From Pseudomonas sp. CCC3.1 (GTDB taxonomy: Bacteria > Pseudomonadota > Gammaproteobacteria > Pseudomonadales > Pseudomonadaceae), in the NCBI RefSeq assembly GCF_034347405.1, contig NZ_CP133778.1, positions 620,001-684,000 of the forward strand: 64,000 bases of DNA, written 5' to 3'. The position numbers were made by a program, and so were the translations under genes. Under the pieces are notes generated by a model, which did not search any database, was not told the origin of the DNA, and saw only the letters and a program-made list of their open reading frames with translations. The first letter of the stretch is position 1. Every line of letters starts with the position of its first letter. Below, piece after piece: positions 33,687-42,341 of the stretch.

Positions 33687-36600
33687 ATGGTCGGGAAAAA
33701 GTTGTCCGAAAATCCCACTGCGAAAAAAGACACAGACAAGAAGTCAGCCAACAAGGGAAGGAAGGCCACAAGCACGCCGCCAAAATCTAAAAAAATCAAG
33801 GCAACCGGCACTGCCAAAACGGCGCCCATTCCGGAGCGCAGTGCTGTGGCTCGTGACGCGTTGCAAGCGTTCAACCAACAGCTCACCCGGCTAGGTTTTA
33901 CCTCCGTGTTTGAGGTGGTTCGTCGTGGTCGAACTCAGGTTGTCAAACAGTTGCTGGAACTGCCCGCACTGGGGTTGCAACACCATCAGGCTGTCGATTT
34001 CTATGAGCAAGCGCAAAGCCGTGCCGCCTCTCTGGCGCGGCTCTACGGCCAATTGTGCGCGCGTAGCGAGCCTGCCGTGCGGGGCTTGATCAAGCTGGGT
34101 GTGGGGTACGACAGCGATATGCTGCTGCGCTCGCTGGGTGATGGTGGCAACTATGACGATTGGTTCAGTCCTGCCAGTGGCACTGAGTTTGCTCACCCGG
34201 ACTCGGTAGGTTCGTTGTTTTCCCCAGCCAGTTACCTGACCGATTTGTACCGTGCCGCCAAGCCGCTGCACCCTGTTGAGAGCGGCCTTAAATTGGACAA
34301 TAGGCGTCCCGATCTGGGCCAACTGATCCTGAGCGACGCCAATCTGCATGAAGAAATCTCTACGCTGGCTCTGAGCCTGGAAGTACTCGATGCCGGTGTC
34401 GAAGGTGATGCTGACGAATTGCTGCGCACGGCGATTTACCCGATGAACCTGCCCTATAACCATGCCAGCGAAAAGATCATTCAGGGGCTGGCAGCACGTA
34501 AAAGCAGCCCCGCCGATATTTGGTCGATATTGGGCGATTTTCAAGGGCAGGCGCTCCGGCGAGACACCGATTTACAGAGCTGGGCAACGAAGATGCCTGT
34601 GAATTATGCGCGCGATGCTCTGAAGATGTCTCCGGAATTATTGAGGATATTGACGGAGCGTCGAAACACTACTGATTGGAGTGTTTATAGATACTATGGG
34701 CAAAGCGCAGCTAGTCAATTTATACAAGCCAGTCAGTTGAAACATGCACTTCAGCTGCCAGAGGAGACTATTATCGAGGCGTTAGGGGGTGGGCCTTTTT
34801 ATAATGCGTTAACAGTCACCCTTGAAGAATTACAGTTTGCGAGCGGACTGGAATTTCCGGTCAGTTGTCCTGGGCAATTTGAAGCTGTTATCACACCACT
34901 AAGATTTGAACTTAACCAATACGGGACAGTAGTAATCCGGTGTACTTACGAGGTGTCCTCCGGGAGTGTTACAAATTGGCTGATGAGAATTGGTTCGAAT
35001 GTTCTCTCTGGTAAGTCCTCCAGGCGCACCGGGAAGTCTACGTCTGTCGTTATTAATACCAATATGCAGCTGGAAGAGTTTTTGCCGTTGCTTAATGAAC
35101 CTATGTATCTTAGGGCGCGTAAGGGTTTGGGCGGGGTGGGTGGCGGGGAGGTTACAGCGGACACGGCCCCGTTGATTTTTTACAGTGTCCCACGCATTCA
35201 AGACGCCCAAGATTATGGTGCCCGCTATATCAATGGATGGGACGATGGAACTGTGAATCCAGCCAAACCCTTTTACTGGTATGTAGGAGCAGCGCTGGGT
35301 CATCCGGTGCCGCCTGATACGAATGCTCCCGCTGACAGTAGATTGTATAACCGTAATGGCCGGACCTACGAGCGCCTCAACCGCCTGATTCGTCTGCACC
35401 AGCATGTCAAAGTCTTGTCCTTTGAAGAGCTGGACTGGCTGATCAGTCAATCCTGCGACGATATAAGCGATCACTCATTGGCGAAACCGCTGCAAGCGTT
35501 GGCAATCTATCTGCCGCTGCGCGAGCGGTATGGCATGACGGTCAATAGCTTTGCCGCCTGCCTCGGCGTGCTCAATACCTTTTACACCACGGGCAAACAG
35601 TCGTTTTATACCACCCTGTTCGGCGCAACTGACTTGCTCGGGCAGAGCGCTATTGATTTCAATCCGGTCACGCTCAGTGAGTTTTCATTGAGCGTGCGTG
35701 CTCGCTTGTGCCAAGGCTTGCAGATCGATGACGCCACCCTTGTGCTGCTGGCGCATTACCTGCCAGATTTCAGCAGTAATAGTTTGCCGAAGTTGGAGTT
35801 GACCCATATCACGGCGCTTTACCGATTGGTCGCCATCCCCAGGCTATTTGGCCTGAGCGTGGTTGAGGCCTTGAATGTGTGGGAACTGCTGGGTGAGTCC
35901 GGTGCCATTGCCACGGCGCTGGCGCAGCCCAAGCCTGGCCAGATTGCGCTCGGCGTGTTGGTGCGCACGGGTTATCTGGTCGATTGGTTGAAGGCAGAGC
36001 AACTGGAGCCTGCACAGCTGATCGCGCTCACGGGCCGCGGCTATCCCACTCAGCTCACCTCTGAGCTGCAAGCCTTTATCGAAAATATTTACAGCACCCT
36101 GACCGGGCGTGAAACGGTCAGCCCCGAGCGGCAGGCTGTAGAAGACTCTGTAATGAGCGCACAACTGGCGCGTCATATTGGCGCCGAGTTCGGCCTTAAA
36201 CCCAATATTGCCGCTGCCATGCTGGTGTGGGTCGATACGGTGGTGGCAACGATGAATCCGGACCTGAACGATTATGGGCTGCTGCCTTTTTGGCAGGACA
36301 TTCAGGCCTTTTGCGAGGGCGATAAAACGGACACCGCCCACATCGTTCAGTACGCTTTTCTTCTGCGCCAGTTTGCGCAGGTATGCCATTGGGCTGAACT
36401 GGGTGAGCAGGATTTGGCGCTGCTGATGCCAGGCATCGCCCCGCAGAGACCCTCGGCGTTGACCGGTTTGAGCACAGCGCCCTTGTTAACGCTGGATTTT
36501 TTACTGCTGCTGTCACGTTATCGCCGCTGGCAGCGCCAGTTGCTTGTCCCGTTTGCCCAAGCGCGTGAGTTCCTCAGGCGAGCCGCCGAGCAGGACTCTG

Positions 36601-36860
36601 CATTGACGTCAGAGGTCGCCATACACGTCATCAGTGATTTGCATGGCTGGGATTCGGCGCAAGTCAAGGTACTCATTAACCTCGCGATACCCCGCAGTTT
36701 TGTGGCGTTATGGCCTTTGCTGCAAAAGATGCAATTAAGCCAAAGGCTTAACGTAGCGCCAGCCAATTTACTCCTTATCAGCCTGCTGGCCGGGTCAGCT
36801 ATTGAACAGCCAAAACTTGAGCAGATCGCCGCTATGGTGATCGCTGCTGCACACGGTTAA
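33687..36860 (+). CDS. Tc toxin A component, N-terminal half (TcaA/VRP1 type)
   Basis: This 1057-residue protein corresponds to the front half of a TcdA-like Tc toxin A subunit. After an unusual Lys-rich head (about 15 Lys in the first 50 residues) comes the VRP1 region with SPASYLTDLYRAAKPLHPVES, LDNRRPDLGQLILSDANL and EISTLALSLEVLD. A middle insertion (about residues 405-520) looks like a variable beta-rich, receptor-facing domain, and the alpha-helical shell then continues to the end. Known TcA subunits assemble as pentameric bells that bind the target cell and inject a TcC toxin. The next gene supplies the second half. The start is ATG at 33687; an upstream TTG is also in frame. Confidence 0.85.
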   Translation: MVGKKLSENPTAKKDTDKKSANKGRKATSTPPKSKKIKATGTAKTAPIPERSAVARDALQAFNQQLTRLGFTSVFEVVRRGRTQVVKQLLELPALGLQHHQAVDFYEQAQSRAASLARLYGQLCARSEPAVRGLIKLGVGYDSDMLLRSLGDGGNYDDWFSPASGTEFAHPDSVGSLFSPASYLTDLYRAAKPLHPVESGLKLDNRRPDLGQLILSDANLHEEISTLALSLEVLDAGVEGDADELLRTAIYPMNLPYNHASEKIIQGLAARKSSPADIWSILGDFQGQALRRDTDLQSWATKMPVNYARDALKMSPELLRILTERRNTTDWSVYRYYGQSAASQFIQASQLKHALQLPEETIIEALGGGPFYNALTVTLEELQFASGLEFPVSCPGQFEAVITPLRFELNQYGTVVIRCTYEVSSGSVTNWLMRIGSNVLSGKSSRRTGKSTSVVINTNMQLEEFLPLLNEPMYLRARKGLGGVGGGEVTADTAPLIFYSVPRIQDAQDYGARYINGWDDGTVNPAKPFYWYVGAALGHPVPPDTNAPADSRLYNRNGRTYERLNRLIRLHQHVKVLSFEELDWLISQSCDDISDHSLAKPLQALAIYLPLRERYGMTVNSFAACLGVLNTFYTTGKQSFYTTLFGATDLLGQSAIDFNPVTLSEFSLSVRARLCQGLQIDDATLVLLAHYLPDFSSNSLPKLELTHITALYRLVAIPRLFGLSVVEALNVWELLGESGAIATALAQPKPGQIALGVLVRTGYLVDWLKAEQLEPAQLIALTGRGYPTQLTSELQAFIENIYSTLTGRETVSPERQAVEDSVMSAQLARHIGAEFGLKPNIAAAMLVWVDTVVATMNPDLNDYGLLPFWQDIQAFCEGDKTDTAHIVQYAFLLRQFAQVCHWAELGEQDLALLMPGIAPQRPSALTGLSTAPLLTLDFLLLLSRYRRWQRQLLVPFAQAREFLRRAAEQDSALTSEVAIHVISDLHGWDSAQVKVLINLAIPRSFVALWPLLQKMQLSQRLNVAPANLLLISLLAGSAIEQPKLEQIAAMVIAAAHG

Positions 36861-36876
36861 CCCGGGAGAACACTTC

Positions 36877-39800
36877 ATGAACGAGAAATTGCAGGCGGGT
36901 TTGAACCAGGCACGTCGTGATGCCCTAGTGCCGTATTACCTCAAACATGTCATTCCCCATCGCGGTCTGAGCAGCTCAATCGCCGCCAAGATCACCACCG
37001 CCGAAGACCTTTACGAATACCTGCTGATCGACCCCCAGGTGTCCGGGCAGATCAAAAGCAGCCGGATTGCCGAAGCGGTGGCCAGCACCCAACTGTATTT
37101 GCACCGCTGCCAAGAACAGTTGGAGCCTGAGACTGACCAGGAGGCCATGCAAGAGGCTTCGCGCCACAACGGCTATTTCAGTCGCTGGAATGCCTATAAC
37201 AAGCGCTATGCCAACTGGGCAGGGTTGCAGCGCTTATTGCATTACCCGGCCAGCTACATCGACCCCGAGTTGCGCTACAACAAGACGCAGTTGTTTGTGG
37301 AACTGGAGTCAGCCATTAATCAGGGGCGTATTACCGAAGAGCGTGTTGAGCTGGCGTTTACGCAGTATGTGAGCAGCCTGCGTAACGTGATGGATATTCG
37401 ATATGACAGTGGTTATCAGGTCGAGCCGGCCAACGAGCAGGGCGCCGCGTATTTCTGCGGCAGTATTACCGGTACGACCGGGGAGTATTACTGGCGTCGA
37501 GTTGACAAGACGGATGTGGGTAGTGGGGCTACAGTCCGCAATCCGGCCGCCTGGACCGAGTGGCTAAAGATTGATGCACCGTTGCAGCCTATGAAGGGCT
37601 CAAAGCCTTCGATTGTGTACTTTGCCAATCGGTTGCATGTGGTGTGTGTGCATGAATTTTCCAGTTCTGCCTCAGTAGGGAGCTCCGGAAGTGCAGCAAG
37701 GGTTACCAACTCTTATGAATTGCAGATTGCAACGTTACGGCCCAGTGGGCAATGGAGTATTCGAAGTCTTCTACTCGAACACGATGCGAGGAGAGTCTTT
37801 GCCGCTGAATTGCGTAGTACCACCCCTGGTATTGACCCGGTGTTGGGCGTATTTCTTGTGAGTGCTTCAAGATTGAAATTGTTGTGTTTTAGTAAGCTCT
37901 TGCAAGTTGTTGACTCCCCGGGAAGTTCGTTTGATGCGGATTTTATAATGAGCATCATTTATTATAATGATCATTTCGATATTCCAGTGTTGCAGCCTTT
38001 GAAGTTTGAGGCGGCGGTTGTGACGGGTGATAATAAAGTAACGAGTTTTTATTCATATAGTTATTGGCATAGTGGAGAGGCCGTACTAATTGTTCTATTT
38101 GATTGGGCTTTTTCTAAAGACTCTTCTGGTGCTCTGAAGATTGAATTAAATGCGCGTTGGGATCTACCTTTTGTTCCTGATTTGCGTTTTTTTATTTCTA
38201 GGGGCGTGGGGGGGGGCTGGGATCTGGAAATCTCAGATGTTTTATCCTCTGATCTGAAGTTTGAAGGTTCTGTAAATGTAAGCGTGCCTATTAAATATAG
38301 TGATTTTGCTAATAGCGACTTATATGTGCTGAGAATAGAAAGTTCTAGGTTTTATGATGAGTATGTTTCTTTAATACGCACAAATTTGAGCACTCCAGCA
38401 AGAGTATCTAATTATTTTCCAGAAGCGCAATTATGGGTTACGACTGCTTATGACAGCGCGGGCCAGACTCAATTGCTGTACACGAAATCCGGAAAGTATA
38501 AAGAAATGGTACTCACCACCCTGGCCGGTTCATTACTTGAACAAAAAATGCTGGAAGGCGTAGATGCGTTGCTGTCGTGGGATGTACAGCAACTCCCGGT
38601 GGACCCGACTGAATACAATGGCGCCAATATTACGCGTCCTTTGAGTTACGAAGGCGGTGTTGGGCTTTATACATGGGAACTGTTCTTTCATGCCCCACTG
38701 TTGATTGCCAACCGCTTGCTGGCGGAGCAGCGTTTTGACGAGGCCGAGCGTTGGTTTAAGCGTATCTTCGATCCGGCAGGCTATCGCAATGATAATGGCG
38801 AGTTGCAGATGATCGGTACTCAGCCGCGCTACTGGAATGTGCGCCCGTTGCAGGAAGATGTCGCCTGGAACCCTTCGTCCCCAACTGACACCGATGACCC
38901 CGATGTCATCGCTGCCGCTGACCCTATGCACTACAAGTTGGCCGTGTACCTGCGCACGCTTGAACTGTTGTCGGCACGCGGCGACCAGTTGTATCGCCAG
39001 CAAACCCGCGACAGCCTCGGTGAGGCCCGCATGTGGTATGTGCAAGCCCTGCAAATGCTCGGCCCGCGCCCGACCCTGCCGTTAGCCCTGGCGTGGGATG
39101 CTCCGACGCTGGCAGAAGCCAGCGCTGCCGACAATCTGCGCTTGTTAGCGCTGGAACAGTTGGTTGAGCAGCAGTTACCGCTGCTGGCCCCTGCATCAGC
39201 GCAACAAATTACGGTGGTTAACGGGCCGTTCCGGGCGCCGGTCGATGCCGCCGTTCTGGCCTATTGGGACCGTTTTGAAGCGCGGCTCTACAACTTGCGG
39301 CGTTACCTGTCCATCGATGGCCAGCCGTTGTCGTTGGCGTTGTTCGAGCCTGCGATCGACCCCGCGAAATTGCAATTGGCGCGTTTGGCGGGCGATGGCA
39401 CGGGCTCTGTGGAGGCGAGTGTCACCCCGGTGCTATGGCCGCAACGCTTCCCGCTGCTGCTGGAACGGGCGCGCAATGCGGTGCAACAGGTGATCCAGTT
39501 CGGGGCTAGTTTGCAAGGTGTGCTGGAGCGACGGGACGCCGATGCGCTGGGCGTGTTGCAACAAACCCATCAAGGCGGCCTGCTGGCCATTATGAACGAG
39601 GTGCATGCGGCCAACCTTGCTTCGCTTGAGCACACCCTTGAAGGCATGAAAATAACCCAGGCCACGGTGCTGGCCCGTCAGCAGCATTACGACCTACTGT
39701 CCAGTGAGAACATTTCCAATCGTGAACAGCATGCGATGGATTTGCGCGGTGACGCGAATGCGCTTGAGGTCACTGCAGGTGTCTTGCGCGTGGTTGCAGG

Positions 39801-40923
39801 AGGCTTGAACCTGCTCCCCAATGTGGCCGGTTTAGCCGTGGGCTGGGGGGAGGTCGGTGGTCTCGTCAGTGCGGTCAGCGATGTGATGATGATTAAATCC
39901 AGCCAGAAGCAAGGGGAAGCCATCAAGGTTGATACGTCTGAACAATACCGGCGCCGGCGTCAGGACTGGGATTTACAGCGTGACCAGGCGCGCCGTGAAG
40001 TTGAGCAGATGACGAGCCAGATTGGCGCCCTCACTGAACAGATCGCCATGACCCGCAAGCAGCGACAACAGACCGAGCTGGAACAGGCGTACAGCGCAGC
40101 GGTACTGGAAGTACTGAACACCCGTTTTACTGGCCAGGCCCTGTTCAACTGGCAGGCTGCACGTTTGGCCACTCTGTATTACCAGCTCTACGACACGGTG
40201 TCCGCCCTGTGTACTCAGACGCAGACCAGCCTGCGTTGGGAAACCTTGGATGCGCGTAATTACCTGCGCCCTGGCAACTGGAACGATCTGTATCAAGGCT
40301 TGCTGGCCGGTGAGAGTCTGCTGTTGAGTCTGCAGCAGATGGAAAACGCGTACCTGCAGTGGGATCATCGGGCTTTGGAGGTGCGCAAAACGGTCTCGCT
40401 GCTGTCCCTGTCCCCAAGTCTGATCACAGACATTCAAGAAAAACTGTCACAGACCCCTCCTGCGCCCGTACGTCGTCAAGAGGAACCGTCCAAGGTGACG
40501 GTGACGTTGACAGACAGGGACCTGACCCTGACCTTTAATCTCAAGGACATGAATATTACGAACGACTACCCGGCCAGACTGGGGGCGAGGCGTTTGCTCA
40601 AGACGTTGAGTGTCTCGCTACCCGTGCTTCTGGGCCCGTATCAAAACGTACTGGCTTTATTGAGTTACTCGGGCAATCAACCGATAGCGGACGGTTGCAA
40701 GGCTGTGGCGATTTCTAATGGTATGGATGACAGTGGCTTGTTTCAGTTGGACTTCAACGATGGGAAATATTTGCCGTTTGAAGGCTTACCTGTGAATGAC
40801 GCGGAGTTTTCTCTGGTGTTTCCGAACGCCATTGAGCAGGCCAAGGCAAGTACCCCTAACCAGCAGGCAATGTTACTGAGCCTGAATGACATTATTTTGC
40901 ATATCAATTACACCATTCGTTAA
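36877..40923 (+). CDS. Tc toxin A component, C-terminal half (TcaB type, pore-forming)
   Basis: The 1348-residue second half of the split TcA begins with helical sequence containing TTAEDLYEYLLIDPQVSGQI and IDPELRYNKTQLF. A variable, AT-rich encoded region follows (about residues 255-540). Next come the conserved shell (GLYTWELFFHAPLLIANRLL, WFKRIFDPAGY, WNVRPLQED), the pore-forming coiled coil with a hydrophobic tip (about residues 969-1005, VLRVVAGGLNLLPNVAGLAVG) and the TcB-binding C-terminus ending IILHINYTIR. Both ends look intact. The two genes total about 2405 residues, the size of one-piece TcdA. GGGAG precedes the ATG, 16 bp after the previous stop, so this is a natural split and not a frameshift. 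No TcB or TcC gene follows. Confidence 0.87.
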   Translation: MNEKLQAGLNQARRDALVPYYLKHVIPHRGLSSSIAAKITTAEDLYEYLLIDPQVSGQIKSSRIAEAVASTQLYLHRCQEQLEPETDQEAMQEASRHNGYFSRWNAYNKRYANWAGLQRLLHYPASYIDPELRYNKTQLFVELESAINQGRITEERVELAFTQYVSSLRNVMDIRYDSGYQVEPANEQGAAYFCGSITGTTGEYYWRRVDKTDVGSGATVRNPAAWTEWLKIDAPLQPMKGSKPSIVYFANRLHVVCVHEFSSSASVGSSGSAARVTNSYELQIATLRPSGQWSIRSLLLEHDARRVFAAELRSTTPGIDPVLGVFLVSASRLKLLCFSKLLQVVDSPGSSFDADFIMSIIYYNDHFDIPVLQPLKFEAAVVTGDNKVTSFYSYSYWHSGEAVLIVLFDWAFSKDSSGALKIELNARWDLPFVPDLRFFISRGVGGGWDLEISDVLSSDLKFEGSVNVSVPIKYSDFANSDLYVLRIESSRFYDEYVSLIRTNLSTPARVSNYFPEAQLWVTTAYDSAGQTQLLYTKSGKYKEMVLTTLAGSLLEQKMLEGVDALLSWDVQQLPVDPTEYNGANITRPLSYEGGVGLYTWELFFHAPLLIANRLLAEQRFDEAERWFKRIFDPAGYRNDNGELQMIGTQPRYWNVRPLQEDVAWNPSSPTDTDDPDVIAAADPMHYKLAVYLRTLELLSARGDQLYRQQTRDSLGEARMWYVQALQMLGPRPTLPLALAWDAPTLAEASAADNLRLLALEQLVEQQLPLLAPASAQQITVVNGPFRAPVDAAVLAYWDRFEARLYNLRRYLSIDGQPLSLALFEPAIDPAKLQLARLAGDGTGSVEASVTPVLWPQRFPLLLERARNAVQQVIQFGASLQGVLERRDADALGVLQQTHQGGLLAIMNEVHAANLASLEHTLEGMKITQATVLARQQHYDLLSSENISNREQHAMDLRGDANALEVTAGVLRVVAGGLNLLPNVAGLAVGWGEVGGLVSAVSDVMMIKSSQKQGEAIKVDTSEQYRRRRQDWDLQRDQARREVEQMTSQIGALTEQIAMTRKQRQQTELEQAYSAAVLEVLNTRFTGQALFNWQAARLATLYYQLYDTVSALCTQTQTSLRWETLDARNYLRPGNWNDLYQGLLAGESLLLSLQQMENAYLQWDHRALEVRKTVSLLSLSPSLITDIQEKLSQTPPAPVRRQEEPSKVTVTLTDRDLTLTFNLKDMNITNDYPARLGARRLLKTLSVSLPVLLGPYQNVLALLSYSGNQPIADGCKAVAISNGMDDSGLFQLDFNDGKYLPFEGLPVNDAEFSLVFPNAIEQAKASTPNQQAMLLSLNDIILHINYTIR

Positions 40924-40937
40924 ACGTGCCCCGAGAG

Positions 40938-40958
40938 GCCAGGTGAGTATCACCTGGC
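40938..40958. terminator. Hairpin between convergent Tc and response regulator genes
   Basis: GCCAGGTGA and TCACCTGGC form a perfect 9-bp stem with a GTA loop. The right arm contains the response regulator stop codon. There is no T-tract, so termination strength is uncertain. Confidence 0.55.
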
Positions 40959-42341
40959 AATCTTGTCGACATGAATATCCAGCTTTTTCAGGCGATACCA
41001 AAAGCTGCGCTCTGAAATTCCGATCAATTGTGCGGCCGCAGCCTGTACCCCTTGAGCCTGTTGCAAGGCCGCCAGGATATAGGCCTTTTCAACTTCAGCC
41101 AGCGCGGCTTCGAGGTCGGGCGGTACGCTCACGTCGGGTGTCAGCACGCTGCTGCTTTGCAACGGTTGGGCACTGAACAGATACGGCGGCAAATCGCTGT
41201 CTTCGATCGTGCTGCTGTTGGCAACAATGGTGGCGCGTTCTACGCAGTTTTGCAGTTCGCGAATGTTCCCCGGCCAGTGGTATTCAACCATCGCCTGGAG
41301 GGCGCTAGGGCTGAAACCGCTGATCCGTTTACCCGCTGTTGCCCCCAGGTTGTGGGCAAAGTGTCGCGCCAACGGGGCGATGTCTTCTACGCGTTCGCGC
41401 AGGGCGGGCAGCGGAATCGGGAACACATTCAAGCGGTAGTAAAGGTCCTCGCGAAACTCTTTGTTGGCCACCGCTTCAAGCAAGTTCTTGTTGGTCGCGG
41501 CAATCACGCGCACATCGACTTTACGTTCACGCGGGTCGCCCACCGGCTCAATCACCCGCTCTTGCAACGCACGCAAGATCTTGGCCTGCAATGCCAACGG
41601 CATATCGCCCACTTCATCGAGAAACAAAGTGCCCTTGTCGGCCTGCATAAAACGCCCGACGCGGTCCGCCACGGCGCCGGTAAATGCGCCTTTGCGATGG
41701 CCAAACATCTCGCTTTCCAGCAGCCCTTCAGGAATCGCCGCACAGTTGACCGCGACAAATGGCTTGTCGGCGCGGCTGCCATGTTTGTGGATGGCGCGGG
41801 CGACCATCTCTTTGCCGGTGCCGCTTTCGCCGGTCAGCAGGATGGTCGCGTTGCTGTCACGCACCGAATCGATGGCGCTCAGTACGCGGCGAAAACTCGG
41901 GCTTTCGCCCACCAGGCTGTCGATGTGTTGGTGTTCGTCGAGTTCGGCGCGCAGGCGCGCGTTGTCACGCACGATGTCGCGAAATTGCAGGGCTTTGCTG
42001 ACGGTGATGTCCAGTTCGTCGATGTCGAACGGTTTGGCGATGTAGTCGTAGGCACCGTTGCGCATCGACTGTACGGCGTTTTTGACGGTGCTGTAGGCCG
42101 TCATCACGATCACCGGTAATTGCGGGTAGCGCAGTTTAACTTCGGCCAGTAACTGCGGGCCGTCCATGCCGGGCATGCGCCAGTCGCTGATCACCAGATC
42201 AATGTCTTCCTGCTCCAGAATGGCCAGGGCTTGCAGGCCGTTGCCTGCGGTGAAAACGTGGACATCGTTCTGGGTCAGCGCTGAGCTGAGCAAGTCACAC
42301 AGTTTTGGCTCATCGTCGACAACCAGTACGTTATGACTCAT
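40950..42341 (-). CDS. Sigma-54-dependent response regulator (AtoC/NtrC type)
   Basis: The 463-residue activator has a receiver domain (phospho-acceptor D53 in ISDWRMPGMDG), an AAA+ domain with Walker A GESGTGKE, an intact GAFTGA sigma-54 loop and FLDEVGDMPL, and a C-terminal Fis-type helix-turn-helix (AAAQLIGISERSFWYRLKK). It is the last gene of a six-gene operon; its ATG overlaps the sensor kinase stop (ATGA). Because the operon itself starts at a sigma-54 promoter with an upstream inverted repeat, this regulator most likely activates its own operon when phosphorylated by the adjacent kinase. Confidence 0.92.
   Translation of the reverse strand: MSHNVLVVDDEPKLCDLLSSALTQNDVHVFTAGNGLQALAILEQEDIDLVISDWRMPGMDGPQLLAEVKLRYPQLPVIVMTAYSTVKNAVQSMRNGAYDYIAKPFDIDELDITVSKALQFRDIVRDNARLRAELDEHQHIDSLVGESPSFRRVLSAIDSVRDSNATILLTGESGTGKEMVARAIHKHGSRADKPFVAVNCAAIPEGLLESEMFGHRKGAFTGAVADRVGRFMQADKGTLFLDEVGDMPLALQAKILRALQERVIEPVGDPRERKVDVRVIAATNKNLLEAVANKEFREDLYYRLNVFPIPLPALRERVEDIAPLARHFAHNLGATAGKRISGFSPSALQAMVEYHWPGNIRELQNCVERATIVANSSTIEDSDLPPYLFSAQPLQSSSVLTPDVSVPPDLEAALAEVEKAYILAALQQAQGVQAAAAQLIGISERSFWYRLKKLDIHVDKIAR

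Noticed and set aside
36850..36880. Frameshift or assembly error splitting the TcA gene
   Set aside because: The first gene ends in a clean stop and the second has its own GGGAG ribosome site and ATG at the position where natural TcaA/TcaB splits occur.
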